A stretch of DNA of 64,000 nt. It comes from an uncultured Eubacteriales bacterium (GTDB taxonomy: Bacteria; Bacillota; Clostridia; Oscillospirales; Acutalibacteraceae). This document shows, in pieces, positions 1 to 8,444 of this stretch. A program made the translations under genes and the position numbers. Position 1 is the stretch's first letter; every line of letters starts with the position of its first letter. The stretch covers positions 1 through 64,000 of the forward strand of contig CAKSIG010000003.1 of assembly GCA_934463035.1 (NCBI GenBank), read 5' to 3'. The notes under the pieces were generated by a model. That model saw only the letters and a list, made by a program, of their open reading frames with translations. It did not search any database and was not told the origin of the DNA.

Positions 1-11
1 TGCCCTCAACG

Positions 12-30
12 GATAACCATACAGGTTATC
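12..30. promoter_or_regulatory. Inverted repeat upstream of the GH9 gene
   Basis: Perfect 7-bp arms (GATAACC and GGTTATC) sit around a 5-base centre, about 50 bases before the GH9 start. No T-run follows on the + strand, so it looks more like an operator than a terminator. Reading frames 1 and 3 are both open from the window edge, so these bases could also be the tail of an upstream gene. No regulator can be named. Confidence 0.3.
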
Positions 31-81
31 AAAAAATACAGCAAGTTAGTGAAAACTACTTGACTTTTTATAGGAGAGTTT

Positions 82-2367
82 ATGTCTTCCTTATCGGAAA
101 ACTCACAGTATAACCGACTAATAAACAAAAAAGTAAAAAAATCACGGACGCTCTGCTCATTTGAAAATAAGCAGGGCTTTCGTGAAATATCCGATAATGA
201 CGGCACCTGTGCGCATACGGAGGTGTCGTCGGAAATTACGCGTGACGGCAGACCTGTTTTAAAGACAGTATACAGCAACAGGGTCGAAGATACCGAGCAT
301 ATAAACTGCTTCCGTCTCCGATTTGACTATGATAATGAGGATTGGAGCGGCTATAACCGTATCTCGTTTTGGATATATCCCGTAAAGCAGGGAAAGGATT
401 TTTATACCTCCTGCGTTGAGTTTAAAAACGGAGGAGAGCATCCGTTTCCTGACAGCAATTGGCTTAGCGGAATACACGATTTTGCCGCGATGCCCAATAA
501 ATGGAACCGCATAGTTTGGGAGTTCCCAGAGCTTTCGCGCGACTGTGTTACAATGTTTCAAATTAATTTTCCCGCAAGGGGAATTGATAACGGCGATCCT
601 GATACCGCCGTTGTTTATTTGAGCGATTTGCGTCTTGAAGAAGTCGAGGCGGACAAGCCCAAGGGTTGGGATATGTTTCCGAATCGAATCGCGTTTTGCC
701 ATTCGGGATATTCCCCGAATGACGCAAAGCGTGCCGTTGCCGCCGATCTTCCGTGCGAAATATTTGAAATTATAAATTGTGCGAGAGGCGAAACTGTTTT
801 CACAGGTAAGGCTCAAAGGGTATCCTGCAAGAAAGGTAATTTTTCCGTTCTTGACTTTTCAAATCTTTGTGAACAGGGAAATTATAAGATAAGCTACGGC
901 GGAATTGTTACGCCCGAATTTACTGTAAGCAATACGCATTATCTGCCCCTTGCGGATAAACTGCGCAATTTCTTTAAGTACGAGCGCTGCGGGGCAGAGG
1001 TTGAGGGTGTGCACGGCGTGTGCCACAAGAACGCATACGCGGTTCACCCCGTAAACGGTAAAAAGCTGAGCGCGTCGGGCGGTTGGCACGACGCAGGCGA
1101 TCTGTCTCAGGGTCTTTGCAATACCGCCGAGGCGGTACATACTTTTTTAAATTTCGGTGAGTCGGTGAAAGAAATCGACTCTCAGCTTTCTGAAAAAATG
1201 TACGAAGAAGCACGTCACGGGCTGAAATGGCTGCTTGCCACCCGCTTTGGCGACGGATACCGCTTGGTCTGGAATACTTCAAGATCTTGGACAGATGAAT
1301 TTGACCGAAACACGGACGTATTTGATTTTCCTGCTTCAAACGCTTCTTTTGAGAATTTCTGTGCTGTTTCGGCTGAGGCTGAGGCCTATAAGGCGTTCGC
1401 AAAAAGCGACGCTGAATTCGCAAAACAGTGCCTTGACGCGGCGTTGACCGATTTTGACTGCGCTTATAAGGTGTTTACTTCACCTGATAACAATGAAACC
1501 GAAAAAAACTTTTTGGTTCAGCTTAAAGCGCAGGCGGCTTTTGCCGCTTTGTCGCTCTTTGAAATTACGGGCGAATCAAAATATGCCGATATTGCCGCGG
1601 AAAACTGTGATTATATAACCCTGTGTCAGCAAACCGAATTGCCCGATTGGGATATACCTATTAGGGGATTTTTCTATGAGGATTCCGAAAGACGGGTTCC
1701 TGTAAACTACGACCACAGGGGACACGAGCAGGTTATGCTTGCCGCGCTTTGCAAGGCAGTAGAACTGCTCCCGGATGATCCTCACCGTGATAAGTGGCTT
1801 AAAGCGGTGGAACTTTACGGCGAATATATATTAAAGCTAAGCGAATTTTCACAGCCGTACGGGTATCTCCCCGCCGCAATCTATTTTGAGGAATTTCCGC
1901 CTGCGCTTACCTATACGGGCGACCACAAAAAGGACAGAGCGGGTAAGGATTTTTATGAATATTTGCGCTATGCCGAAAAAATAGGCGAGGGTATTTACAT
2001 ACGCAATATCCCGATATTTTATAAATTCAGGGGCAGTTACGGTATAATTCTTTCAAGAGCGAAGGCGATTTCGCTTGCCGCTAAGACCCTTAACAGCGAT
2101 GAGCTTTTGCAGATAGCAAAACAGCAGATAGGCTGGGTCGTTGGAAACAATCCGTTTTCAAGGTCGTTTGTATACGGCGAGGGGTATGATTATCCTAATA
2201 TGTTTACGGAATTTCTGCCCGATGTCGCAGGTGAAATAGCGGTCGGAATGAATTGCCAAGGCTACGGGGACGCACCCTACGCGCCCTGCACTAATCAGGC
2301 TACCTATAATGAAGTGTGGGTACATTCCGCGTCGCGTATGCTGTGGACCTTGTCTGATTTGATTTAA
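82..2367 (+). CDS. Glycoside hydrolase family 9 protein (cellulase/endoglucanase-like), no signal peptide
   Basis: Predicted beta-glucan hydrolase of 761 residues. Residues about 30-190 form a beta-rich, CBM-like N-terminal region. Residues about 200-290 match the Ig-like cellulase N-terminal domain that precedes many GH9 catalytic domains. The catalytic domain follows, with the GGWHDAGD motif (334-340, carrying the GH9 catalytic Asp pair region) and near the end the GNNPFSRSFVYGEG motif and a QATYNEVWVHSAS segment whose Glu fits the GH9 acid. The ATG has an AGGAGA ribosome site 72-77. There is no hydrophobic N-terminus and no dockerin, unlike exported cellulases, so it may act in the cytoplasm on imported oligosaccharides. 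The exact substrate is not predictable. Confidence 0.88.
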   Translation: MSSLSENSQYNRLINKKVKKSRTLCSFENKQGFREISDNDGTCAHTEVSSEITRDGRPVLKTVYSNRVEDTEHINCFRLRFDYDNEDWSGYNRISFWIYPVKQGKDFYTSCVEFKNGGEHPFPDSNWLSGIHDFAAMPNKWNRIVWEFPELSRDCVTMFQINFPARGIDNGDPDTAVVYLSDLRLEEVEADKPKGWDMFPNRIAFCHSGYSPNDAKRAVAADLPCEIFEIINCARGETVFTGKAQRVSCKKGNFSVLDFSNLCEQGNYKISYGGIVTPEFTVSNTHYLPLADKLRNFFKYERCGAEVEGVHGVCHKNAYAVHPVNGKKLSASGGWHDAGDLSQGLCNTAEAVHTFLNFGESVKEIDSQLSEKMYEEARHGLKWLLATRFGDGYRLVWNTSRSWTDEFDRNTDVFDFPASNASFENFCAVSAEAEAYKAFAKSDAEFAKQCLDAALTDFDCAYKVFTSPDNNETEKNFLVQLKAQAAFAALSLFEITGESKYADIAAENCDYITLCQQTELPDWDIPIRGFFYEDSERRVPVNYDHRGHEQVMLAALCKAVELLPDDPHRDKWLKAVELYGEYILKLSEFSQPYGYLPAAIYFEEFPPALTYTGDHKKDRAGKDFYEYLRYAEKIGEGIYIRNIPIFYKFRGSYGIILSRAKAISLAAKTLNSDELLQIAKQQIGWVVGNNPFSRSFVYGEGYDYPNMFTEFLPDVAGEIAVGMNCQGYGDAPYAPCTNQATYNEVWVHSASRMLWTLSDLI

Positions 2368-2373
2368 TATTCT

Positions 2374-2400
2374 GAGTCGGAATCCGCTTCCGACTCTTTT
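2374..2400 (+). terminator. Intrinsic terminator after GH9 gene
   Basis: A perfect 9-bp stem (GAGTCGGAA paired with TTCCGACTC) with a 5-base loop is followed by TTTT. It separates the GH9 gene from mnmA. Confidence 0.8.
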
Positions 2401-2423
2401 GCTGATAAAGGCGGTGTTACGGT

Positions 2424-3509
2424 ATGAAAAAAGAAAAAGTTATGGTCGGAATGAGCGGCGGCGTTGATTCGTCGGTCGCGGCGGCGCTTTTGATGGAGTC
2501 GGGATATAATGTAAGCGGCGTTACTCTGAGGCTTTACGACGGCGAGGATTATGAAGCGGGCAAGACCAAGACCTGCTGTTCGCTGTCCGATGTTGAAGAC
2601 GCCCGTTTGGTCTGTTGTAAACTCGGCATAAAACATTATGTTTTCAATTTTAAGGAACGTTTTGAAAATTCGGTTATAAGCGATTTTATATCCGAATACG
2701 AAAACGGCAGAACGCCTAATCCATGTATCGTATGCAACCGCCGTGTGAAATTCGGCGATATGCTTGAAAGGGCAAAAATGCTCGGTTATGATAAAATTGC
2801 AACGGGGCATTACGCACGGGTCGAAACCGATGAAGACGGCAGGTATCTGCTTCGCCGTCCGCAGGATAAAAACAAGGATCAAACCTATGTGCTGTACTGT
2901 ATGACGCAGGATCAGCTTTCAAGAACGCTGTTTCCTTTGGGCGGGCTTTCAAAGCCCGATGTCAGAAAAACCGCGGAAAAATTCGGTTTTGTAAATGCGT
3001 CAAAGCCTGACAGTCAGGATATATGCTTTGTCCCCGACGGGGATTATGCGGCGTTTATAGAACGCAGGGCAGGAAAGTCGCCGAGCGGTAATTTTGTTGA
3101 TAAAAACGGCAACATTCTCGGTAAACATAACGGCTTAATAAGGTACACCGTCGGGCAGAGAAAAGGACTTGGAATAGCGCTCGGAAAACCCGCTTTTGTT
3201 ATAGATAAAGACCCTGTTTCCAATAATGTGACCCTCGGCGACGAGGACGGTCTTTTTTACAGGAGCGTTCTTATAACCGATTTGAATTATATTCCGTTTG
3301 ACGATTTGAAGTCCGAAATGCGCGTTACCGCAAAACTGCGTTACAGACACGCAGAACAATCGGCGGTTTTAAAGCCCTACGGCGATTCACAGGCAATTAT
3401 AACGTTCGACGAACCGCAAAGAGCGCCGAGCGCCGGTCAGGCGGCTGTATTTTATAACGGCGATATTGTGGTCGGCGGCGGAACTATTGTAAAAGGATTG
3501 GACAGATAG
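2424..3509 (+). CDS. mnmA: tRNA-specific 2-thiouridylase MnmA
   Basis: Catalyses 2-thiolation of U34 in tRNA-Lys, -Glu and -Gln in the cytoplasm, using ATP and a persulfide relay. The 361-residue length is normal for the family. The N-terminal PP-loop reads GMSGGVDSSVA (about residues 8-18). The catalytic Cys101 lies in NPCIVCNRRVKFG and the second catalytic Cys201 in SKPDSQDICFVPDGDY. The DQTYVLY segment and the C-terminal beta-barrel (GQRKGLGIA onward) are intact. The start is ATG 2424 with an AAAGGCGG ribosome site about 9 bases upstream. It is followed 31 bases later by the LUD gene, probably in the same transcript. Confidence 0.97.
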   Translation: MKKEKVMVGMSGGVDSSVAAALLMESGYNVSGVTLRLYDGEDYEAGKTKTCCSLSDVEDARLVCCKLGIKHYVFNFKERFENSVISDFISEYENGRTPNPCIVCNRRVKFGDMLERAKMLGYDKIATGHYARVETDEDGRYLLRRPQDKNKDQTYVLYCMTQDQLSRTLFPLGGLSKPDVRKTAEKFGFVNASKPDSQDICFVPDGDYAAFIERRAGKSPSGNFVDKNGNILGKHNGLIRYTVGQRKGLGIALGKPAFVIDKDPVSNNVTLGDEDGLFYRSVLITDLNYIPFDDLKSEMRVTAKLRYRHAEQSAVLKPYGDSQAIITFDEPQRAPSAGQAAVFYNGDIVVGGGTIVKGLDR

Positions 3510-3540
3510 TGTTACAGATTCGGGTAATGGAGGAATAGTT

Positions 3541-4191
3541 ATGTCATCAATAGAAAAAACAATCGAAAATCTCCGTAAAAACGGCATTGAAGCAGTTTTT
3601 GCCGAGGATAGGCAAGCGGTTTGCGAAAAGGTCGGCGAAATGCTTTTCGACGGCTGTACCATAACCGCCGGCGGCTCCGTTTCTTTAAAGGAAAGCGGGG
3701 TTTGGGATATAATTAACGACAAAAAATACAATTTCTATGACCGCGCAAAGCCGGATATAACGCCTGAGGAACAGGAAAAGGCTTTTAAGGCGGCAATCGG
3801 CTGCGATTTCTTTTTCTGTTCTTCAAACGCCGTAACCGAAAACGGTGAGCTTGTAAATGTTGACGGACGCGCCAACCGAATTTCTTCAATCAGCTTCGGT
3901 CCCAAAAAGGTCGTAATGATAGTCGGTGTGAACAAGATAGTCAGCGATATAAAAGAAGGATTTTTGAGGGTCAAGAAGATTGCGGCGCCGAAAAACTGCG
4001 TGCGCCTCGGGATAGATACTCCCTGCTCAAAGCTCGGGCATTGCGTTTCGCTTGAAAAGAACAGCGACCCCGCAATGACAGACGGCTGTATGAACGAACG
4101 CAGGATATGCGCAAATTATCTTGTTTCGGCAAAGCAAACGGTTAAAAACAGAATATCAGTAATAATCTGCGGCGAGAGTTTAGGTTATTAA
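3541..4191 (+). CDS. LUD-domain protein (LutC/YkgG-like lactate utilization family)
   Basis: A 216-residue protein consisting of one LUD domain (formerly DUF162). Diagnostic segments are ITAGGSVSLKESG (about 40-52), the ADAVTENGELVNVDG-type motif seen here as SSNAVTENGELVNVDG, and IVGVNKIV. Family members act with LutA/LutB in L-lactate oxidation, but no lutA or lutB lies nearby. The conserved C-terminal Cys residues (TPCSKLGHC and TDGC) are characteristic of the stand-alone clostridial branch, whose reaction is not established. ATG 3541 is preceded by GGAGGAATAG. It likely shares a transcript with mnmA. Confidence 0.85.
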   Translation: MSSIEKTIENLRKNGIEAVFAEDRQAVCEKVGEMLFDGCTITAGGSVSLKESGVWDIINDKKYNFYDRAKPDITPEEQEKAFKAAIGCDFFFCSSNAVTENGELVNVDGRANRISSISFGPKKVVMIVGVNKIVSDIKEGFLRVKKIAAPKNCVRLGIDTPCSKLGHCVSLEKNSDPAMTDGCMNERRICANYLVSAKQTVKNRISVIICGESLGY

Positions 4192-4248
4192 ATCATAACA
4201 AACGGCATATTCTTCTATTAGTTATTATAGATCAAGGGGTGTGCCGTT

Positions 4249-5466
4249 TTGAAAAAAATAATTGCTTTATTGGTTTGCTTAGTCCTAACGTTCGGAATGA
4301 GCGTTTCGGCGGCAGAGGGTGCGGTGACTGTATCGAGCGAGTGCGACATTTCGGATATTGAAGTGCCGATAGAGACTTCGGCAAACAATGCCGCTATCGG
4401 TCAGACTCTTGAAATAAAGGCAAAGTCCGCAATACTTATGGAGCCGAACACGGGTAACATACTTTATGAAAGCAACGCCGACGAGGTTCTTGCGCCTGCT
4501 TCAATAACAAAGATAATGTCATTGCTTTTGGTTATGGAGGCTATCGACAAAGGTATGTTTGACCTTGAAACCGTTATTTCGGCGAGCGAACACGCTTGCA
4601 GTATGGGCGGCTCGCAGATTTGGCTTGAACCGGGGGAGAGTATGACGGTAGACGACCTGTTGAAAGCCGCCGTTGTGGCTTCCGCCAATGACGCTACGGT
4701 GGCGTTGGGTGAGGCTGTCGCGGGAAGCGAGGAGGGCTTTGTCGCAATGATGAACGCCCGCGCAAAGGAACTCGGAATGTTGAACACAAATTTTGTCAAC
4801 GCAACGGGTCTTGACGCCGAGGGACACGTTACCACCGCCCACGACGTCGCGTTAATGTCCTGCGAACTTATTAAACACGATTTGATTAAAAAATATTCGA
4901 CTGTGTGGATGGATACTCTGCGTGACGGAAAGAGCGAGCTTGTAAACACAAATAAGCTGGTTCGTTTCTATAAGGGGACGACGGGTCTTAAAACAGGTAC
5001 GACAAGCACGGCGGGATACTGTCTGTCCGCCACCGCCGAGAGGGACGGTATGGAGCTGGTTGCGGTCGTTATGGGCGGCGAAACAAGTCCCGATAGATTT
5101 AACGGCGCTAAAAAGCTCCTTGATTACGGCTTTGCCAATTACACCTTTACACGCATAGATTCGGGACTTGAAAGCGGTTTGACCGTTCCGATAGCAAACG
5201 GCACCGCCGAAAAGGCAGAGGTAAGGTCGGACGGCGTGTTAAACGTTCTTTTGCAAAGAACCGCGGATCAAAATGTTGAACGCGAAGTTGTTTTTAACAA
5301 AAATATCAAGGCGCCCGTTAAAAAAGGCGACGTTTTAGGAACCGTAAATATAAGCATAGGCGGCGAACCTATCGGCGAGATAGAGATAACCGCAGCGTGC
5401 GACGTAGATAGAATTACATTCGGATTTGTTCTTAAAAATTTGCTTACGGGTTTGTTTAAATTGTGA
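4249..5466 (+). CDS. D-alanyl-D-alanine carboxypeptidase (peptidase S11, PBP5/DacF type)
   Basis: Penicillin-binding carboxypeptidase that trims the terminal D-Ala of peptidoglycan pentapeptides outside the membrane. It has an N-terminal signal peptide (residues 1-22, ending VSAAEG). All three active-site motifs are present: SITK with nucleophile Ser85, SAN at 145-147, and KTG at 248-250. A C-terminal beta-rich domain follows and the last residues (LKNLLTGLFKL) form the expected amphipathic membrane-binding helix. The start is TTG 4249, supported by AAGGGG at 4234-4239; the nearby GTG codons are out of frame. A 7-bp inverted repeat (AACGGCA at 4201, TGCCGTT just before the start) flanks the leader. 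The length of 405 residues is usual. Confidence 0.95.
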   Translation: MKKIIALLVCLVLTFGMSVSAAEGAVTVSSECDISDIEVPIETSANNAAIGQTLEIKAKSAILMEPNTGNILYESNADEVLAPASITKIMSLLLVMEAIDKGMFDLETVISASEHACSMGGSQIWLEPGESMTVDDLLKAAVVASANDATVALGEAVAGSEEGFVAMMNARAKELGMLNTNFVNATGLDAEGHVTTAHDVALMSCELIKHDLIKKYSTVWMDTLRDGKSELVNTNKLVRFYKGTTGLKTGTTSTAGYCLSATAERDGMELVAVVMGGETSPDRFNGAKKLLDYGFANYTFTRIDSGLESGLTVPIANGTAEKAEVRSDGVLNVLLQRTADQNVEREVVFNKNIKAPVKKGDVLGTVNISIGGEPIGEIEITAACDVDRITFGFVLKNLLTGLFKL

Positions 5467-5503
5467 TATTATGAAAACTTTTAATGAACATCTATATTTT
5501 GTC

Positions 5504-5532
5504 TTGAAAAAAACGGCAATATAATGTAAAAT
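5504..5532 (+). promoter_or_regulatory. Promoter of pgi
   Basis: TTGAAA (5504-5509) is separated by 17 bases from TAAAAT (5527-5532), about 35 bases before the pgi start. It fits a vegetative sigma-A promoter. Confidence 0.65.
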
Positions 5533-5566
5533 GATAATACAGTAAATAAAGAATCAGGGGAATATA

Positions 5567-6904
5567 ATGGCTATTAAATTTAATTATTCTTATGCAAAGC
5601 AGTTTATCAGGGAAAACGACCTTAAAGGTCTTGAAACTCAGGTTGCCGCCGCGCATAAAACAGTAAACGAAAAATCAGGTCTCGGAAACGATTTCCTCGG
5701 TTGGGTAAATCTTCCGACAGATTATGATAAAGAAGAATTTGCTCGTATAAAAGCCGCCGCCGCAAAAATCAAGGCTGATACCGATATTCTTATCGTTATA
5801 GGAATCGGCGGTTCCTACCTCGGCGCACGCGCGGCTATTGAGTTCTTAAAAGGACCCTACTACAATTCGCTTCGCGAAAACGCACCCGAAATTTATTTTG
5901 CGGGCAACAGCATAAGCGGCGCTTATCTTGCCGATATGCTTAAAATGTGCGAGGGCAAGCGCGTTTCGGTTAATATTATTTCTAAGTCGGGCACTACGAC
6001 CGAGCCTGCCGTTGCGTTCAGGGTGTTCAGGAAATATCTTGAAGAGCAGTACGGCGAGGAAGAAGCCGCAAAGCGTATATACTGCACGACCGATAAGGCA
6101 AGGGGAACTCTTAAACAGCTTGCCGACGAAAAGGGTTATGAGTGCTTTGTTGTTCCCGACGATGTCGGAGGACGTTACTCGGTTCTTACCGCAGTCGGTC
6201 TTCTCCCGATTGCCGCCGCGGGCGCTGATATTGATAAGCTCATGGCTGGCGCGGCAGCAGCGGCTGTTGACTATAACGAGCCTGATATGTATAAGAACGA
6301 TTGCTACACCTATGCGGCGCTCAGAAACGCGTTCTACCGCAAGGGTAAGTCGGTAGAGCTTCTTGTAAGCTATGAACCAAGATTTACTATGATGTCCGAA
6401 TGGTTCAAACAGCTTTTCGGCGAGAGCGAGGGCAAGGATAACAAAGGTCTTTTCCCTGCGTCCGTTACCTTCTCGACCGACCTCCATTCTATGGGTCAGT
6501 TCGTTCAGGACGGAAGCCGTTTAATGTTTGAAACCGTTGTTAAGTTCAACGAGAGCGATAAGGATATTATAATAGAGGAAGAAAGCGACAACGGCGACGG
6601 TCTTAATTTCCTTGCCGGAAAAACTATGACCTATGTTAATTCCAAGGCTTTTGAGGGCACGGTTCTTGCCCATACCGACGGCGGAGTGCCTAACCTTGTA
6701 ATTAATGTTGATAAGCCCGATGAAGAAAACCTCGGCAGACTTATTTACTTCTTTGAAAAGGCTTGCGCGATTTCGGGTTATATGCTCGGCGTTAATCCTT
6801 TCGATCAACCCGGTGTTGAAAGCTATAAGAAAAATATGTTTGCTCTCCTCGGCAAGCCTGGATATGAGGCGCAGAAGGCTGAACTTGAAGCAAGACTTAA
6901 ATAA
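5567..6904 (+). CDS. pgi: Glucose-6-phosphate isomerase
   Basis: Interconverts glucose 6-phosphate and fructose 6-phosphate in glycolysis in the cytoplasm. At 445 residues it is the short Firmicutes form. Signature segments are GIGGSYLGARAAIEFL (sugar-phosphate binding, about 78-93), SKSGTTTEPAVAFR (SIS phosphate loop), the DDVGGRYSVLTAVGLLP block that holds the catalytic Arg region, and the C-terminal NPFDQPGVESYKK block with the ring-opening Lys. The start is ATG 5567 with AGGGGAAT upstream. It has its own promoter, and a small hairpin lies before the next gene, so partial read-through into the P-loop gene is likely. Confidence 0.97.
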   Translation: MAIKFNYSYAKQFIRENDLKGLETQVAAAHKTVNEKSGLGNDFLGWVNLPTDYDKEEFARIKAAAAKIKADTDILIVIGIGGSYLGARAAIEFLKGPYYNSLRENAPEIYFAGNSISGAYLADMLKMCEGKRVSVNIISKSGTTTEPAVAFRVFRKYLEEQYGEEEAAKRIYCTTDKARGTLKQLADEKGYECFVVPDDVGGRYSVLTAVGLLPIAAAGADIDKLMAGAAAAAVDYNEPDMYKNDCYTYAALRNAFYRKGKSVELLVSYEPRFTMMSEWFKQLFGESEGKDNKGLFPASVTFSTDLHSMGQFVQDGSRLMFETVVKFNESDKDIIIEEESDNGDGLNFLAGKTMTYVNSKAFEGTVLAHTDGGVPNLVINVDKPDEENLGRLIYFFEKACAISGYMLGVNPFDQPGVESYKKNMFALLGKPGYEAQKAELEARLK

Positions 6905-6910
6905 GGAAGC

Positions 6911-6927
6911 AACCGCTTTCGGCGGTT
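6911..6927 (+). terminator. Small hairpin between pgi and P-loop gene
   Basis: A 6-bp stem AACCGC/GCGGTT with a 5-base loop directly follows the pgi stop. There is no T-run after it, so at most it attenuates or marks an RNA 3' end. Confidence 0.35.
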
Positions 6928-6950
6928 AAATATAAAAGGAGCTGATATTA

Positions 6951-7358
6951 ATGATTAAACTCATAATCGGAAAAAAAGGTTCGGGCAAAACAAAAAAATT
7001 GGTAGATATGGTTAATTCCGCTGCCGAATCAAGCCTCGGAAACGTTGTTTGCATTGAAAAAGGCGATACCCTTACCTATTCCGTTACTCATAAGGCAAGG
7101 CTTATTGACGCCGAGGATTATGCAATTTCGGGTTACGGTGAATACTACGGTATGCTCGCGGGCATCAAGTCGGGCAACCACGACGTTACCCACATTTTCG
7201 GCGACGCTACTTTAAGGCTCGGAAGCCGCGACTATGACGAGCTTGCAGTTTTCCTTGAAAGGGTTTCCAAAATAGCAGATGTTGATTTTATTTTCACAAT
7301 ATCCGCTGATAAGGAAGAACTCCCCAAAAAGATATTCGACATAGCGGAAGTTTGCTGA
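6951..7358 (+). CDS. Small P-loop nucleotide-binding protein of unknown role
   Basis: A 135-residue protein beginning almost at once with a Walker A motif (GKKGSGKT, residues 7-14). It continues with an alternating beta/alpha pattern and a possible Walker B strand (VDFIFTISADKE, about 113-124). No membrane segment or extra domain is present, so it is little more than a minimal P-loop fold. ATG 6951 has AAAGGAG upstream. It lies downstream of pgi and ends at a strong terminator, suggesting it is the last gene of the pgi unit. I recognise no characterised family, and the biochemical role is unknown. An ATPase or GTPase switch is possible, but nucleotide specificity cannot be read. Confidence 0.75.
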   Translation: MIKLIIGKKGSGKTKKLVDMVNSAAESSLGNVVCIEKGDTLTYSVTHKARLIDAEDYAISGYGEYYGMLAGIKSGNHDVTHIFGDATLRLGSRDYDELAVFLERVSKIADVDFIFTISADKEELPKKIFDIAEVC

Positions 7359-7367
7359 TGATTTTTT

Positions 7368-7398
7368 CGGGCGTATGTAAATTACGCCCGAATTTTTC
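7368..7398 (+). terminator. Intrinsic terminator after P-loop gene
   Basis: Perfect 8-bp stem CGGGCGTA/TACGCCCG with a 7-base loop, followed by AATTTTT. T residues also precede it, so it could work in either direction. Confidence 0.8.
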
Positions 7399-7409
7399 TT
7401 AAATTTTGC

Positions 7410-7438
7410 TTGACAAAGGGTAAGTATATATATATAAT
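7410..7438 (+). promoter_or_regulatory. Consensus promoter of DUF177-rpmF
   Basis: TTGACA (7410-7415), a 17-base spacer, and TATAAT (7433-7438). Both boxes match the sigma-A consensus exactly, as expected for a highly expressed ribosomal protein operon. Confidence 0.88.
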
Positions 7439-7465
7439 AGTCTTTGTGACGATAGAGGTGGAAGT

Positions 7466-7963
7466 ATGGTTCTTGATTTAAAAAGGCTTTTTGTCAATGA
7501 TGATACTTCATTACCGATTGAGTATCAGCTGGATATGAGCTCGGTTGATTTTGCAGGTCGGTTTCCGCTCAAAAAACCTGTGAAAATTGTCGGCTCTGTT
7601 TTCAGCAAAGCGAGTGTTGTCGGTATTAAGGCTGATATTTGTTTCGTTTATGACGCACCGTGCGACCGTTGCGGAAAGGATACCGCAGTCAGTCATACGG
7701 TTGTTATAGACAAGGTTCTTGCTCCTTCTATTGAGGGGGAGGACAGCGACAGTATCATTCTTGTCCCCGATATGGAGCTTGATGTTGACGGACTTATATA
7801 TTCGGAGGTTGTTGTCAATCTGCCGATGAAGCACCTTTGTAAAGATGATTGCAAGGGTATATGTCCGAAATGCGGCAAAGACCTTAATGAGGGCGATTGC
7901 GGTTGTCCCGCTAAGGAAATTGACCCAAGGCTTCAAGCGCTTGCCGATTTGTTAAAAGATTAA
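7466..7963 (+). CDS. DUF177/YceD family protein upstream of rpmF
   Basis: A 165-residue DUF177 (YceD) family protein. The family is almost always encoded directly before rpmF and is linked in bacteria and plastids to 23S rRNA accumulation; the molecular mechanism is not settled. Visible features are a CDRCGK Cys pair (about 72-77) and a C-terminal zinc-ribbon-like block LCKDDCKGICPKCGKDLNEG with further Cys residues (GDCGCP). The central acidic segment is typical of the family. ATG 7466 follows a GAGGTGGAAG ribosome site. It lies 31 bases before rpmF behind the shared consensus promoter, so the two are expected to be cotranscribed. Confidence 0.92.
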   Translation: MVLDLKRLFVNDDTSLPIEYQLDMSSVDFAGRFPLKKPVKIVGSVFSKASVVGIKADICFVYDAPCDRCGKDTAVSHTVVIDKVLAPSIEGEDSDSIILVPDMELDVDGLIYSEVVVNLPMKHLCKDDCKGICPKCGKDLNEGDCGCPAKEIDPRLQALADLLKD

Positions 7964-7994
7964 TTTGAGTTATTAATTTAAGGAGGTGCTGAAA

Positions 7995-8177
7995 ATGGCA
8001 GTACCGAAGAGAAAGACTTCAAAAGCAAGACGTGACAAAAGAAGAAGCAATGTTTGGAAGATCAGTGCTCCTACATTAGTAAGGTGCCCTAACTGCGGCG
8101 AATACAAGCGCCCGCACAGACTTTGTTCTGCGTGCGGTCAGTACAATGGCCGTGAGGTATTAAAAGTTGGCGAGTAA
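7995..8177 (+). CDS. rpmF: Large ribosomal subunit protein bL32
   Basis: A 60-residue 50S ribosomal protein. The start is ATG 7995 (MAVPKRKTSK), 8 bases after AGGAGG at 7981-7986; the in-frame GTG at 7986 lies inside the ribosome site and is rejected. The basic N-terminus (KRKTSKARRDKRRS) binds rRNA, and the CPNCGEYKRPHRLCSACG segment is the four-Cys zinc ribbon of the C+ form of L32. It is cotranscribed with DUF177 and closed by a strong terminator. L32 genes lacking the Cys residues exist as zinc-independent paralogues; this one is the zinc form. Confidence 0.98.
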   Translation: MAVPKRKTSKARRDKRRSNVWKISAPTLVRCPNCGEYKRPHRLCSACGQYNGREVLKVGE

Positions 8178-8204
8178 TCGTCAGTCTGCCGTTTAGTTCT
8201 TTTG

Positions 8205-8235
8205 CAGAGGAGGAGAAATCTTCCTCTGTTTTTTT
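8205..8235 (+). terminator. Intrinsic terminator after rpmF
   Basis: CAGAGGA/TCCTCTG stem (8205-8211 with 8222-8228) followed by seven T residues (8229-8235). Confidence 0.85.
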
Positions 8236-8278
8236 ACTTGTTGCCGTCGGCGCACATATCTGATTTTGCGAGATATAG

Positions 8279-8307
8279 TTGACATAGCAAGAAAAAAATG
8301 GCATAAT
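8279..8307 (+). promoter_or_regulatory. Promoter of der-plsY-gpsA
   Basis: TTGACA (8279-8284), 17-base spacer, CATAAT (8302-8307) preceded by TGG, giving an extended -10. It leaves a leader of about 130 bases before der, in which I see no recognised riboswitch. Confidence 0.7.
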
Positions 8308-8444
8308 TTAGAGTATAATATTTTTAGAGTTGAAAACAACTATTTCGTAGGAGAAATCAACGTAAAATTATACCTGTTGATAATTGCGGCCGGCAATCTG
8401 TCTGCCGTACTGTCGGCACGTAAGAATAAAGGAGATAAAGAAAA

